A DNA stretch of 47,643 bases, from NCBI GenBank assembly GCA_947038405.1, contig CAMQVY010000016.1:1-47643 (forward strand), read 5' to 3'. How positions within the stretch are numbered: the stretch's first letter is position 1; every line of letters begins with the position of its first letter. The position numbers and the translations under genes are program-made. Below, piece by piece: positions 26,140-35,074 of this stretch. The notes under the pieces are model-generated. The model saw only the letters and a list, made by a program, of their open reading frames with translations, was not told the origin of the DNA and made no database searches. Source of the stretch: an uncultured Rikenellaceae bacterium. Lineage in GTDB: Bacteria > Bacteroidota > Bacteroidia > Bacteroidales > Rikenellaceae.

Positions 26140-27951
26140 TTATTTGTAGGTTGTGTAGTCTATTTTGAAATTTTTAACTCGAACTTTACCCTTAATTAAA
26201 AAAGAGAAACTATTCGACTTATACTCTATATTACCTGTAACTAATTTAATCCTCGCCTTTTTCCATCCATTTGTACTGTCCGTTCGGAAATCAGCAACCG
26301 TTCCGAAAAGAGCTTTAGGTTCTCTATCGGTAGGAGAGTAGATACGAATACGCTCCTTACCCTCATCATAATACTCAAATTCAAGATAACCCGTATATGA
26401 CCTACTAGCTATCAACTCTCGCATAGTAACATCTGATAAATAGAGCTTCAACTCATTAGTAACATAATAACTATCTCCAAACAGATTTAAACTAAATCGC
26501 AAATCATCTTCTGTAACTACAATATCTTTTGTTTTAAGTTTACTCTCTAACTCATGCAACTCCACATCAACTTCAGTCAAATATTTAATAGCTCCACTAT
26601 AATCACCCTCACTAACCAACATAGCACTCTTATCTAATTTTTCATCTATTGGCTCTACATATTTTATAAACTTTCTCATATCACCTAAAAATTGACTACG
26701 CTTCCTCATCTTGAACAATTTCAAAGGCAACTCAACTCCTCTATCATCTTCAACCTCATTTTTAAATATAGAGGCATATTTCAGTGTTGTTCTCAACTCT
26801 CTATCTCCATTCTCAATTGTCGGTTCAATTTCATGTCCCTCAGTATAATCACTCCACGACGCAATAAACATCATATCTAAACTATCCTTACTCTCCAAAT
26901 TAAACTCCCACATACGCTTGTAGGTCTCACCGCCATCTCTAGGGATAGTAAAAAAGTGTCCTCTTCCCCACCCTGCACAACCACTATTGTCCATGCTCGG
27001 CATCGCAAAGCCCGATTTAACATCATATTTAAAGTAGTCACTCATCCAGATTGAATCCCTAAATGGTTTCATAAACTCTATAACATCATCCGCAGTTGCA
27101 TAATAATCATAATTCGGATAGATACTATCCATAGGTCTAACTCTCGCAGGTAGCCACGCAGTAGGAATTGCATCCAATTCCGTCCATTTTGAAATATCAT
27201 CACTTTGAGTTACTGGTATATACTTACCATCTTTAAGCTCACCCCAATCTGCCCATCTTCGCAGAGCTCTAGGCTGTTTCATCCCTTCGGGAATATCTAG
27301 CTGAGATAGTACCCACTTATACTCTTCGTGACTTGCTCCTGGACCAAACAGATAGAAAACTGGACGCCCATTTACAATTGGTGCACTCTTCCCCGTAAAT
27401 ACACTATCGATCAAGTATTGATAGCTCTTTACATAGTGCTTCGTCTTCTCCTCTCGTGTATCAATCTCTGGATAGTATTTAGTTATCCAGTTGTAATAGA
27501 GCCAACCATCACACCAATTCACTCCAACCTCAAACCCATATTTAGCCGCAATTGGTTGCATAGCCTTCAAAAGCAGATCATTTTCATGCAGCATAAAACC
27601 CCATTCAATGAAAAAACCATCTATTTTAGCACTCTTTGCTGATAAAATTTGATACTCAATATAGTGAGGATCCATATTTGATTGCATACCGACTTGTGGA
27701 TAAGCTACCGCCGCAATATCATTTTTACCACTCTCATCTATAAAATCAGCATTATAACATAATGACTCACGACCTGTCTTAGATTTACGTGTATCCGCAT
27801 GCATCTCCCAACGACCCAACTTACCATCAAAATCTCTCGTATAGCGAACTCCATGATAGTCCGCATATATCTTCTTACCATTACCCTCCTGCGAAAATAG
27901 AGGTGAAATAGCTCCTACGAAACATACAAAAAAACAAATTACTCTTCTCAT
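26140..27951 (-). CDS. GH99/GH71-like (WbsX-type) secreted hydrolase candidate
   Basis: Has a signal peptide (about 1-20, ending PLFSQ), then a TIM-barrel-like domain with AAVAYPQVGMQSNMDPHYIEYQI, KIDGFFIEWGF (109-119), VNWCDGW (144-150), PVFYLFGPG (197-205) and SWSDYTEGHEIEP (365-377). The last block matches the W-x-E-x-x-EG-x-x-EP signature of the GH99-like/WbsX superfamily, with Ser-Asp where many members have Asn-Glu. A C-terminal region of about 150 residues looks like a beta-rich domain. The substrate is unknown; characterised superfamily members cleave mannans or related glycans. It sits between an Ig-repeat lipoprotein gene and the GH2 gene, so it should act on the same glycan. Confidence 0.7.
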   Translation of the reverse strand: MRRVICFFVCFVGAISPLFSQEGNGKKIYADYHGVRYTRDFDGKLGRWEMHADTRKSKTGRESLCYNADFIDESGKNDIAAVAYPQVGMQSNMDPHYIEYQILSAKSAKIDGFFIEWGFMLHENDLLLKAMQPIAAKYGFEVGVNWCDGWLYYNWITKYYPEIDTREEKTKHYVKSYQYLIDSVFTGKSAPIVNGRPVFYLFGPGASHEEYKWVLSQLDIPEGMKQPRALRRWADWGELKDGKYIPVTQSDDISKWTELDAIPTAWLPARVRPMDSIYPNYDYYATADDVIEFMKPFRDSIWMSDYFKYDVKSGFAMPSMDNSGCAGWGRGHFFTIPRDGGETYKRMWEFNLESKDSLDMMFIASWSDYTEGHEIEPTIENGDRELRTTLKYASIFKNEVEDDRGVELPLKLFKMRKRSQFLGDMRKFIKYVEPIDEKLDKSAMLVSEGDYSGAIKYLTEVDVELHELESKLKTKDIVVTEDDLRFSLNLFGDSYYVTNELKLYLSDVTMRELIASRSYTGYLEFEYYDEGKERIRIYSPTDREPKALFGTVADFRTDSTNGWKKARIKLVTGNIEYKSNSFSFLIKGKVRVKNFKIDYTTYK

Positions 27952-27969
27952 TAGCTAATAATTTATATA

Positions 27970-28007
27970 GCTCACAAAGCTTGCTACAAGTAGCAAACTT
28001 TGTGAGC
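27970..28007. other. Long hairpin inside the SusC/D operon
   Basis: Arms 27970-27987 and 27990-28007 form 17 pairs with one internal mismatch and a 2-base loop. It lies between the lipoprotein stop and the GH99-like start, with no T-tract on the minus strand. It may stabilise or process the mRNA between the binding-protein and enzyme genes. Confidence 0.6.
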
Positions 28008-28015
28008 ATGTGATT

Positions 28016-29563
28016 TTACTCCTTTGGAATTTTAATATCAAAAGTTAAGACACGTGAAGTTGGATTATTACCCTCAACTTTAACATCCGAAACTAACTTC
28101 ATAATACCAATTTTAAACGCTCCTGAAGATGACTTAGCTCCTGTCTTAAACGCAATAACATCCCCAACAATTATAGGGTTGATATTATTAGAAACAACCT
28201 GTGATGAAATAATTTCATTCTCAATTGTCGCAGCAGTCGCTCGCTCAAAATCAACTCTTCCTGTAACTTTCAAAAATTTAGTATTGTTCTGTACTGGCAT
28301 ATCCATAACCGATTTACTTCCAAATTTATACTCATTACTCTTAGTTCCAGTACCTCCATCAATAGAGTAAATCCTCAAGGTAGCTGAACTTCCAAAAGCA
28401 TAAACCTTAATATCTACATTTGAAGATGACTCATCTGACATCAAACAATCACTAAGTTTATAACTCTTCATATCCCTCAAAGATAATAAAGCATAAACAC
28501 CTGGATTACTACTATTACCCTCTGTTAATGAGTGTGTTCCAACAGATACACCCTTTGCATAATTAAGGTTTACAACAGCTTCTACTGACTCGATACTTTG
28601 TTTCCCTATATTATCCGTAGCAACAACTTTAACTCCTGACGTTGCATTTAAAAACTCAACTCCAACACTATATTTAATATCTTTCTGTGGAATCGAATAG
28701 ATCTCTGTAGCAACTTTAACATCTGTATCTCCATCAACTCTGAAGACCTCAACCTTAACAACACCACTCTCTGAAGCAATATTAGCCTCAACCACCTTCG
28801 TCTCACTCTTATTTGCAATGATGATATCTTCAACAAAAGAGACTGTTGGTGGTGGAACAGATTTATAAACAACAGGTAGTGTAGCGATTCTAATCTGATC
28901 GTAAATATCAAAAGCCTTAACTATAAATCCTCGACTATTGTCATTATAACCAATCAACTCATCAAATGTATAATCCAACTCATTATTAGTGAACTCTATC
29001 GGAAATCCATAATCTTCTTGACCATCAACAGTAACCAAAATCATCTCTATCCTCTTCAACCCAACGGTAGATGTAACACTAAATTTAGTATTCTGCAACG
29101 CCACTCCAAGAAGCTCATCATAATCAATCCTCTCTGGATCAAATATAACAACTGGTGGTAAAACAACATCTACAACCTCTATCGGAAGATTTTGAACCTC
29201 AACTCTATTAAGCCTATCAGTAGCCTTTACCAGTGCACTCTTAAAGTTATTTTTATAACTCAGAGTCTCTGAAAGTGAATAATTCTTATCGTTAAAAAAT
29301 TCTGTAACACTATTAATTAATATTGTATCACTCTCAGTTGTAACTATTGATAACTCAACATTCGCAAGCCCTGCCTCAGACTTAACAAAAGCAATAATAG
29401 GTAGATTATCAATCTCATTCAAATCCACATAGATAGAGTCGTATGGATAAGATATTACAGGTAAGCTACTCGATGGATCTATAATCTCACCATCTTTCTC
29501 ACAACTAGCAAATGTAAATAGAGCTAGTGCAATCAGTAACATTGATTTTATATTATTTATCAT
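28016..29563 (-). CDS. Ig-repeat surface lipoprotein (candidate glycan-binding protein)
   Basis: A lipoprotein signal ends at the lipobox TFAS-C21, followed by acidic residues (CEKDGE) compatible with surface export in Bacteroidetes. Three internal repeats of about 100 residues are visible (about 33-131, 134-234, 237-332). Each carries an S-x-x-G-[LV]-x-x-[VI]-E block (SEAGLANVE, STVGLKRIE, SESGVVKVE) and a later [VA]KA[TF]D-like strand. The last roughly 180 residues form a different beta-rich domain. Position after SusC, SusD and a FAS1 lipoprotein argues for a SusE/SusF-like role in holding glycan at the cell surface. No family with known ligand is recognised. Confidence 0.65.
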   Translation of the reverse strand: MINNIKSMLLIALALFTFASCEKDGEIIDPSSSLPVISYPYDSIYVDLNEIDNLPIIAFVKSEAGLANVELSIVTTESDTILINSVTEFFNDKNYSLSETLSYKNNFKSALVKATDRLNRVEVQNLPIEVVDVVLPPVVIFDPERIDYDELLGVALQNTKFSVTSTVGLKRIEMILVTVDGQEDYGFPIEFTNNELDYTFDELIGYNDNSRGFIVKAFDIYDQIRIATLPVVYKSVPPPTVSFVEDIIIANKSETKVVEANIASESGVVKVEVFRVDGDTDVKVATEIYSIPQKDIKYSVGVEFLNATSGVKVVATDNIGKQSIESVEAVVNLNYAKGVSVGTHSLTEGNSSNPGVYALLSLRDMKSYKLSDCLMSDESSSNVDIKVYAFGSSATLRIYSIDGGTGTKSNEYKFGSKSVMDMPVQNNTKFLKVTGRVDFERATAATIENEIISSQVVSNNINPIIVGDVIAFKTGAKSSSGAFKIGIMKLVSDVKVEGNNPTSRVLTFDIKIPKE

Positions 29564-29596
29564 AATTTAATAATTTAATTTAAACACGCCCTAAAA

Positions 29597-30214
29597 TTAT
29601 TTTTTGTAATAACTATACGATTCAAATACGTGTATAACACCATTAGTAGGCTTAATATTACTACTAACAGCCGATCTCATAAGCGAATTAGAGTTGCTTC
29701 CAGAATCATTTACAACAATCTTTCCCGCATCATTTTGCCACGGATTCTTCCTTACCAACATGGTCATCAATCCCGACTCACCATCTCGAAGCGTAGGTAC
29801 GAACATTGGCTCAACATCAAGTTGCCCATAACTACTATACTCCCCGTCAACAATATGGTACTTTATAAGATTAACCACAGACTCCTTATCAACTCCACCA
29901 ATTGAATCAACTCCAGGGTAAGTTTTGATAAATGAACTCATCGCCTCATCAGTCAATGCCAGAAATGTATATTTCGTACCCGTCTGTGTAAAGTAATCCT
30001 TCATCTGCGCATACTCAATTGCATCCATGTAGATGCTAAACAGATCTGAACGACTCTCAAAATACTCCCAAGCTGTCATATTGATATTTGGATCTAATAC
30101 AGAAGAGTCATATTCATAATCCTTCTGTAAACCCATCTCACAACTCGTAATCGAAAACAATAATAATATTGCTAAAGATATTTTTGATACTATTCTACTA
30201 ATCATATCTCTCAA
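29597..30214 (-). CDS. Fasciclin (FAS1) domain lipoprotein
   Basis: Lipoprotein signal with lipobox SITS-C25 and one FAS1 domain. Its H1 box is YTFLALTDEAMSSF (about 83-96) and its H2-like end is NGVIHVFESY near the C-terminus, with VVNLIKYHIVDGEY between them. FAS1 domains mediate adhesion or carbohydrate contacts; FAS1 lipoproteins adjacent to SusD occur in some Bacteroidetes PULs and are thought to be part of the surface complex. The gene begins 16 bases downstream of the SusD stop. An in-frame ATG at codon 4 is an alternative start that keeps the signal peptide. Confidence 0.78.
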   Translation of the reverse strand: MRDMISRIVSKISLAILLLFSITSCEMGLQKDYEYDSSVLDPNINMTAWEYFESRSDLFSIYMDAIEYAQMKDYFTQTGTKYTFLALTDEAMSSFIKTYPGVDSIGGVDKESVVNLIKYHIVDGEYSSYGQLDVEPMFVPTLRDGESGLMTMLVRKNPWQNDAGKIVVNDSGSNSNSLMRSAVSSNIKPTNGVIHVFESYSYYKK

Positions 30215-30229
30215 TTTTTAAACAGTTTA

Positions 30230-31672
30230 TTAATTTGAACTAACATAATATGGATTCTGTACTATCTTAGGATTTTGATCAATGTGCGAATAGTGAATAG
30301 GGAAAAACTCATTGCCCGCTTGACTCATCCCATTAATAGGCTCCATAACCTCTTTCCACTTTCCTGTACGCAGTAGGTCAAACCATCTACGACCCTCTCC
30401 GACTAACTCACGCTGACGCTCATCAAGAATATAATCAATTAACTCATCTTCTGAATTAAATTCAACCGCAGACTTAGTCTCCAGACCAGCTCTTGTACGT
30501 ATCTTCTTCACTAAATCTAAAGCCTCAGACCATTTACTCATTCGTGCTAAAGCCTCCGCTTGAAGTAACATCATATCCGAAAAACGATAGATAGGATAAC
30601 CAATTTGACAACTCTTATTCAGTGTAGAACTAATATCTCCTAAGATATATTTACGCATCTCAAATCCCCCTTGGTACTCTTTAACAACAATCGGATAACG
30701 TGCATCACCCTCCTCAAATTTTGACCTCAAACTCTCCGAAACAACTCCAGCTCTATTTCCGCCACCAGTAAACCACTGGTACATATAACTATATCCATTA
30801 GAACCAACCTCTTCCATATGATAATGAAGTACAAATATGAACTCCTTTGTTGTATATTCATCTACATCAGGGGTATTGTCTGGAGCTTTTGCATTCAACT
30901 CCTCGGTAAACATCTTCTTCCATGTCATAATATCTGGCTCAAATGCCATAAAATCTGGATCATATGTCGTCATCTTTGTAACCGTCTGATCGGCATTACT
31001 ATACTCCTCCAACATCATATAAGTATCTGTCAAAATTGCCCATACTCCAAAAATAGAGATGCGCTTACGCTCCTTATTTTCATGTCTGTCAATCAGACCC
31101 TCAGCCATCTTCAAATCCTCAAGAATTACATCTCTCAAAATCTCATCTTTATCGCTTCTTGAACGATATATATCTGGACTATACTGCTCATTAGGCTCTA
31201 TAAACAGTGGAACATCACCCCATACCCTTATAGCATATAGATAAGCTAGTGCTCTCATTGCATATGCCTGACCCAAAAGATCCTCTCGCTCCGAAACAGA
31301 GGGCATATCAATAGTTGGTAAGTACTTAATTGCCAAGTTCGCTTGATTAATAACCTTATACAACTCTCCCCAATGGCTGCTACTCTGATCCGTCGTCATT
31401 AGATTATCCATAACGCGTCCTTGATCTGCCGCTGAAGGAGATCCTGGCTCAAAATTATCACCCCTAAATTCACCCCAATAGAAGTAATTTGTCCTCGTTG
31501 CAGAGCGGAAAAAACCATAAATCTGATTTACACCCGCTTTTGCATCACGAGCCGTCTGCCACATCTCCTCTGCTGGGATCTCACTCACAGGCTGCTCATC
31601 TAAAAAAGATTCACAAGCCTGAAAACTAAACATCAATGCAAATAATGCAACTATATATTTTCTCTTCTTCAT
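30230..31672 (-). CDS. SusD/RagB-family nutrient-uptake lipoprotein
   Basis: Surface lipoprotein that closes over the SusC barrel and captures glycan. The signal ends at lipobox SFQA-C20; FLDEQPVSEIPAEEMW is a typical SusD N-terminus. TPR-like helices in the first 250 residues (AYAMRALAYLYAIRVWGDVPLF) and the C-terminal block RFSDMMLLQAEALARM followed by DERQRELVGEGRRWFDLLRTGKW are diagnostic of RagB/SusD. Length 480 is normal. It is directly downstream of SusC, separated by 85 bases that hold a hairpin repeat. Confidence 0.96.
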   Translation of the reverse strand: MKKRKYIVALFALMFSFQACESFLDEQPVSEIPAEEMWQTARDAKAGVNQIYGFFRSATRTNYFYWGEFRGDNFEPGSPSAADQGRVMDNLMTTDQSSSHWGELYKVINQANLAIKYLPTIDMPSVSEREDLLGQAYAMRALAYLYAIRVWGDVPLFIEPNEQYSPDIYRSRSDKDEILRDVILEDLKMAEGLIDRHENKERKRISIFGVWAILTDTYMMLEEYSNADQTVTKMTTYDPDFMAFEPDIMTWKKMFTEELNAKAPDNTPDVDEYTTKEFIFVLHYHMEEVGSNGYSYMYQWFTGGGNRAGVVSESLRSKFEEGDARYPIVVKEYQGGFEMRKYILGDISSTLNKSCQIGYPIYRFSDMMLLQAEALARMSKWSEALDLVKKIRTRAGLETKSAVEFNSEDELIDYILDERQRELVGEGRRWFDLLRTGKWKEVMEPINGMSQAGNEFFPIHYSHIDQNPKIVQNPYYVSSN

Positions 31673-31702
31673 AATAATACTATTTTCAATAAAAATTTAT
31701 GT

Positions 31703-31752
31703 TCTCTGCGATAATGCAGAACCGCCCACTAAGGGCAGCCCGCTGCATCGAA
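31703..31752 (-). repeat. Hairpin repeat between susC and susD
   Basis: Read on the minus strand it contains CTGCCCTTAGTGGGCGG and TTCTGCATTATCGCAGAGAA, matching the arrangement of the unit at 15124-15170. It occupies almost the whole gap between the two cotranscribed genes and could shift the relative amounts of SusC and SusD. Confidence 0.6.
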
Positions 31753-31757
31753 AAAAA

Positions 31758-34700
31758 CTAAAAATTAACAGATAACCCTAAACCATACTCCCTATTCTTA
31801 GGGTAACGATACGTATCCTTACCTATCTGAAGAGGATTACTTGATGAAAACTCAGGATCATATCCAGTGTAATTTGTCCATGTCAACGCATTATTTACAT
31901 ATGCGTAAAGATTCGCATTCTTAACTTTTAGCGACTTCGTCCACGCATCAGGGAACTGATACGCAAATCTAACATTCTGTAACTTTATGTAGCTTCCATC
32001 CTCCAAGTAGAACGAATTAGCATAACGCGCATTATTAAACTCATCGTTGTGCGGTCTAGGATACTTCGCAATATCTCCCTGCTCTAACCATAAATTATGA
32101 ATTACATCTGGTGCAGGTGTTGTACTAGAGTACTTGAATGAGTTTCGAGTATGCTCCGCAGCATTGTATATCTCTGCCCCTAAAGAGTAGTAGAATGACA
32201 TGTAAAGACTCCAACCTTTATAAGTTACCGAAGTGTTTAGACCTCCAGTAAAAGTAGGTAACGCATTTCCAATAACCGTACGGTCATTATCATCAATTAC
32301 TCCATTACGAGAGTCTGGAGCCTCTTTCCAATTCACATCTCCTCCTCTAAATGGATCTCCATTTGCTAACGTCTTCTGAACAACAGCTCCATTATAAACA
32401 GCTCCATTATGAGTGTAGTGGCTAAATTTACCCGACTCAAAGATAGGGGTCAATTGATCCCAACTCCCCGCAGCAAACGCATTCGACTCATCATATTGGA
32501 ATATATCAATCTGACTATATCCATAAAAATCGCCTACACGACCACCCTCTTCTAACCACCATAATCCACCTTCAAGATATGGTTTACCTCCTGAAAGTTT
32601 CTCAATACTATTATAATTACGAGATATATTAAACGAAGCATTCCATATGAAATCTTTTGTTCTAACTAAATCTCCAGCAATCGCAAGCTCAACACCTCGA
32701 TTTCTCATCTCTCCAACATTAGTTCTCATAGAGTTGAATCCTGACTCTTTTGGCAACTCATATGAAGCCAATAGTCCATTAGTGTATTTATCATAATAGT
32801 CTCCAACAAAAGTTAAACGCCCATTAAATAGACTTAAATCTAATCCAACATTCAACTGTTTTGTCTCCTCCCACTGAAGATTATCAACAGCTATACGAGA
32901 TGGGTATACCCCTCCAATTCCATCATAAATACTTCCTGGAGAGTAAGAGTACATATACTCATAGTCACCAATCTGCTCATTTCCTGTGATACCATAACTA
33001 ACTCTGATCTTTGCATCATCCAAAGCCTGACGAGAGAATCTCATAAAGTCTTCATCAGAAAAACGCCATGCCGCAGAGACTGAAGGGAAGTTACCCCAAC
33101 GATTCTCCTTTGAAAAGCGTGAAGATCCATCTCGACGAACATTTACATTAAATAGATATCGTCCCTTATAATCGTATGTAACACGACTAAATACAGATGC
33201 CATTGAGTGATTTGACTCCCATGTCCCTGTCTCATTCAATATCAAATTAGATGAAAATGAGTTCATAGAAGTGATATAATCAGTCGAAGAGTTTATCCCC
33301 GCTAACGTCGCACTCTCACCTCTCCATTGCTGTGCACTAAATCCTAAAAGAGCAGAAAAATTGTGATCTCCCCACGTAGTTTTATATGTGAAATAGTTCT
33401 CGTTTAACCAGTTCCAATTAAACCAATCTCCATGGGATCCACTGTTACCAGTCTGCCACTCATCTTGAAGAATACTTGGAGTCATACGATTACGCTTCGA
33501 CAAATATGCGTTAGCATTAATACTAGATTTAAACTTTAAATCCTTTAATATCTTAATATCAAATGCCTGATATAGGTTAGTTTTATAATATTCAGTCTCA
33601 TCTTTTGCGTGTAACACCTGAGCCAATGGATTTTTTTGACCCTGAAAAACTCCAACTAATGATCCATCTGGATAGTATAGGTTAAAGTACGGTCTACGAG
33701 ATAACATCGAAGACATTAACATCCCCTCATTAACCCCATTCTTTTGAGAATATGATGTAGAGACACGACTCACCATCTTTAACCAGTCGTTCGCTTGATA
33801 ATCTGCATTAATACGAGCAGTTATCCTCTTAAAACTTGTGTTAGGAACGATACCGTTCTCGTTCAAAAATCCTGTTGTTGCATAGTATTTAATCTTATTA
33901 CTACCTCCACTAACACTAATATCAACTTGATCTTTTTGTGCCCATTCAAAAATTAAATCCTGAAAATCATTATCAACATTGAAAAATGAGTTTAAAGAGT
34001 CTTGTATAACCATAAAACTCTCATCTGGATTACCTAAATTATTATCTTGAAAATATTTACGACGCTTCGAGTCATATAACCTACGATCTTCCCTATTCGC
34101 TTGAGGTAGTTTATGTGACAATTCACCCCATGAACGATTATATTTAAAATCAACACGTGGTTTATTCGCCTCTCCCACTTTAGTCGTAATTAAAATTACA
34201 CCATTAGCAGATCGAGAACCATACATCGCAGACGAAGCAGCATCTTTCAATATCTCAATAGATGCAATATCTCCTGGATTTATAGCATCAATATCATCCA
34301 TCGGCGCACCATCAACAACATATAGTGGCTGCACTCCTGCACCAGAAAAAGTAGAGATTCCTCTAATTTTAATAGACGAAGTCTCTCCTGGCTGTCCAGA
34401 TCCCGACATTATTTGAACTCCCGAAGCCTGACCTTGAAGCGCATCAAAAACACTCGTAGCCATCTTTTTTTCAATCGTTTTTGAAGAGATTGATGACACA
34501 GATCCTGTAATATCCCTCTTCTTCATCGTTCCATAGGCTACAACCATAACATCATCTAAAGTATTTGATGTAGCGGCTAACTCGATATTTACAATAGGTT
34601 CATTAACCGTTAATTCTTTGGTTGCATAACCAATGTAAGAGACCGAAATAGTTGCCCCTTTTTTAGCTAACTTAATGGAATACTCTCCATCGACACCTGC

Positions 34701-34886
34701 GATAGTTCCATTAGTTGTACCTTTCTCAATGATAGTAGCACCAATCAAAGAGCTCCCATCACTGCCACGTACAACTCCAGATAATGTAAATGCACTCTCT
34801 TGTGCAGACACATCAGTTGGGTGTAAAAGAGTTATTGTAATAACAAAACTAATCATCATACAGACTCTATTTAATAGATTTTTCAT
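31758..34886 (-). CDS. SusC/RagA-family TonB-dependent outer-membrane transporter
   Basis: Imports oligosaccharides across the outer membrane with energy from TonB. A signal peptide (ending about DVSAQ, residue 29) precedes a carboxypeptidase-D-like regulatory domain (about 33-110, LSGVVRGSDGSSLIGATI). The TonB-box region DDVMVVAYGT follows (about 111-120), then the plug domain (SVSSISSKTIEKK to SAMYGSRSANGVILITTK) and a 22-strand barrel ending SVNF. At 1042 residues it is full size. No N-terminal sigma-regulator domain is present. It is the first gene of the SusC-SusD-FAS1-lipoprotein-GH99-GH2 operon, and its leader carries the LacI-like palindrome. Confidence 0.97.
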   Translation of the reverse strand: MKNLLNRVCMMISFVITITLLHPTDVSAQESAFTLSGVVRGSDGSSLIGATIIEKGTTNGTIAGVDGEYSIKLAKKGATISVSYIGYATKELTVNEPIVNIELAATSNTLDDVMVVAYGTMKKRDITGSVSSISSKTIEKKMATSVFDALQGQASGVQIMSGSGQPGETSSIKIRGISTFSGAGVQPLYVVDGAPMDDIDAINPGDIASIEILKDAASSAMYGSRSANGVILITTKVGEANKPRVDFKYNRSWGELSHKLPQANREDRRLYDSKRRKYFQDNNLGNPDESFMVIQDSLNSFFNVDNDFQDLIFEWAQKDQVDISVSGGSNKIKYYATTGFLNENGIVPNTSFKRITARINADYQANDWLKMVSRVSTSYSQKNGVNEGMLMSSMLSRRPYFNLYYPDGSLVGVFQGQKNPLAQVLHAKDETEYYKTNLYQAFDIKILKDLKFKSSINANAYLSKRNRMTPSILQDEWQTGNSGSHGDWFNWNWLNENYFTYKTTWGDHNFSALLGFSAQQWRGESATLAGINSSTDYITSMNSFSSNLILNETGTWESNHSMASVFSRVTYDYKGRYLFNVNVRRDGSSRFSKENRWGNFPSVSAAWRFSDEDFMRFSRQALDDAKIRVSYGITGNEQIGDYEYMYSYSPGSIYDGIGGVYPSRIAVDNLQWEETKQLNVGLDLSLFNGRLTFVGDYYDKYTNGLLASYELPKESGFNSMRTNVGEMRNRGVELAIAGDLVRTKDFIWNASFNISRNYNSIEKLSGGKPYLEGGLWWLEEGGRVGDFYGYSQIDIFQYDESNAFAAGSWDQLTPIFESGKFSHYTHNGAVYNGAVVQKTLANGDPFRGGDVNWKEAPDSRNGVIDDNDRTVIGNALPTFTGGLNTSVTYKGWSLYMSFYYSLGAEIYNAAEHTRNSFKYSSTTPAPDVIHNLWLEQGDIAKYPRPHNDEFNNARYANSFYLEDGSYIKLQNVRFAYQFPDAWTKSLKVKNANLYAYVNNALTWTNYTGYDPEFSSSNPLQIGKDTYRYPKNREYGLGLSVNF

Positions 34887-34906
34887 AAAGTAGTAGTTTA
34901 ATGGTT

Positions 34907-34946
34907 TTTTCTACTGTGGTGTGTGCGTACACACCACAGTAGAAAA
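34907..34946. promoter_or_regulatory. 40-bp palindrome with LacI-type core in the susC leader
   Basis: Bases 34907-34946 form a palindrome with a single mismatched pair near the centre. The core TGTGTGCGTACACA (34920-34933) matches the sites at 38479-38492 and 43314-43327. It ends 21 bases before the susC start. No T-run follows on either strand, so an operator or a leader hairpin is more likely than a terminator. Confidence 0.65.
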
Positions 34947-35074
34947 CTAATTTTACATAAAATTTAATATTGGTTAATTATTATTTTAGTTAATAATCTT
35001 GTTGTTGTTACTTCAGCATAAATCAATAAACTAACATTTATCAACAAAACTACATAATCGCAAAAAAATAAATC

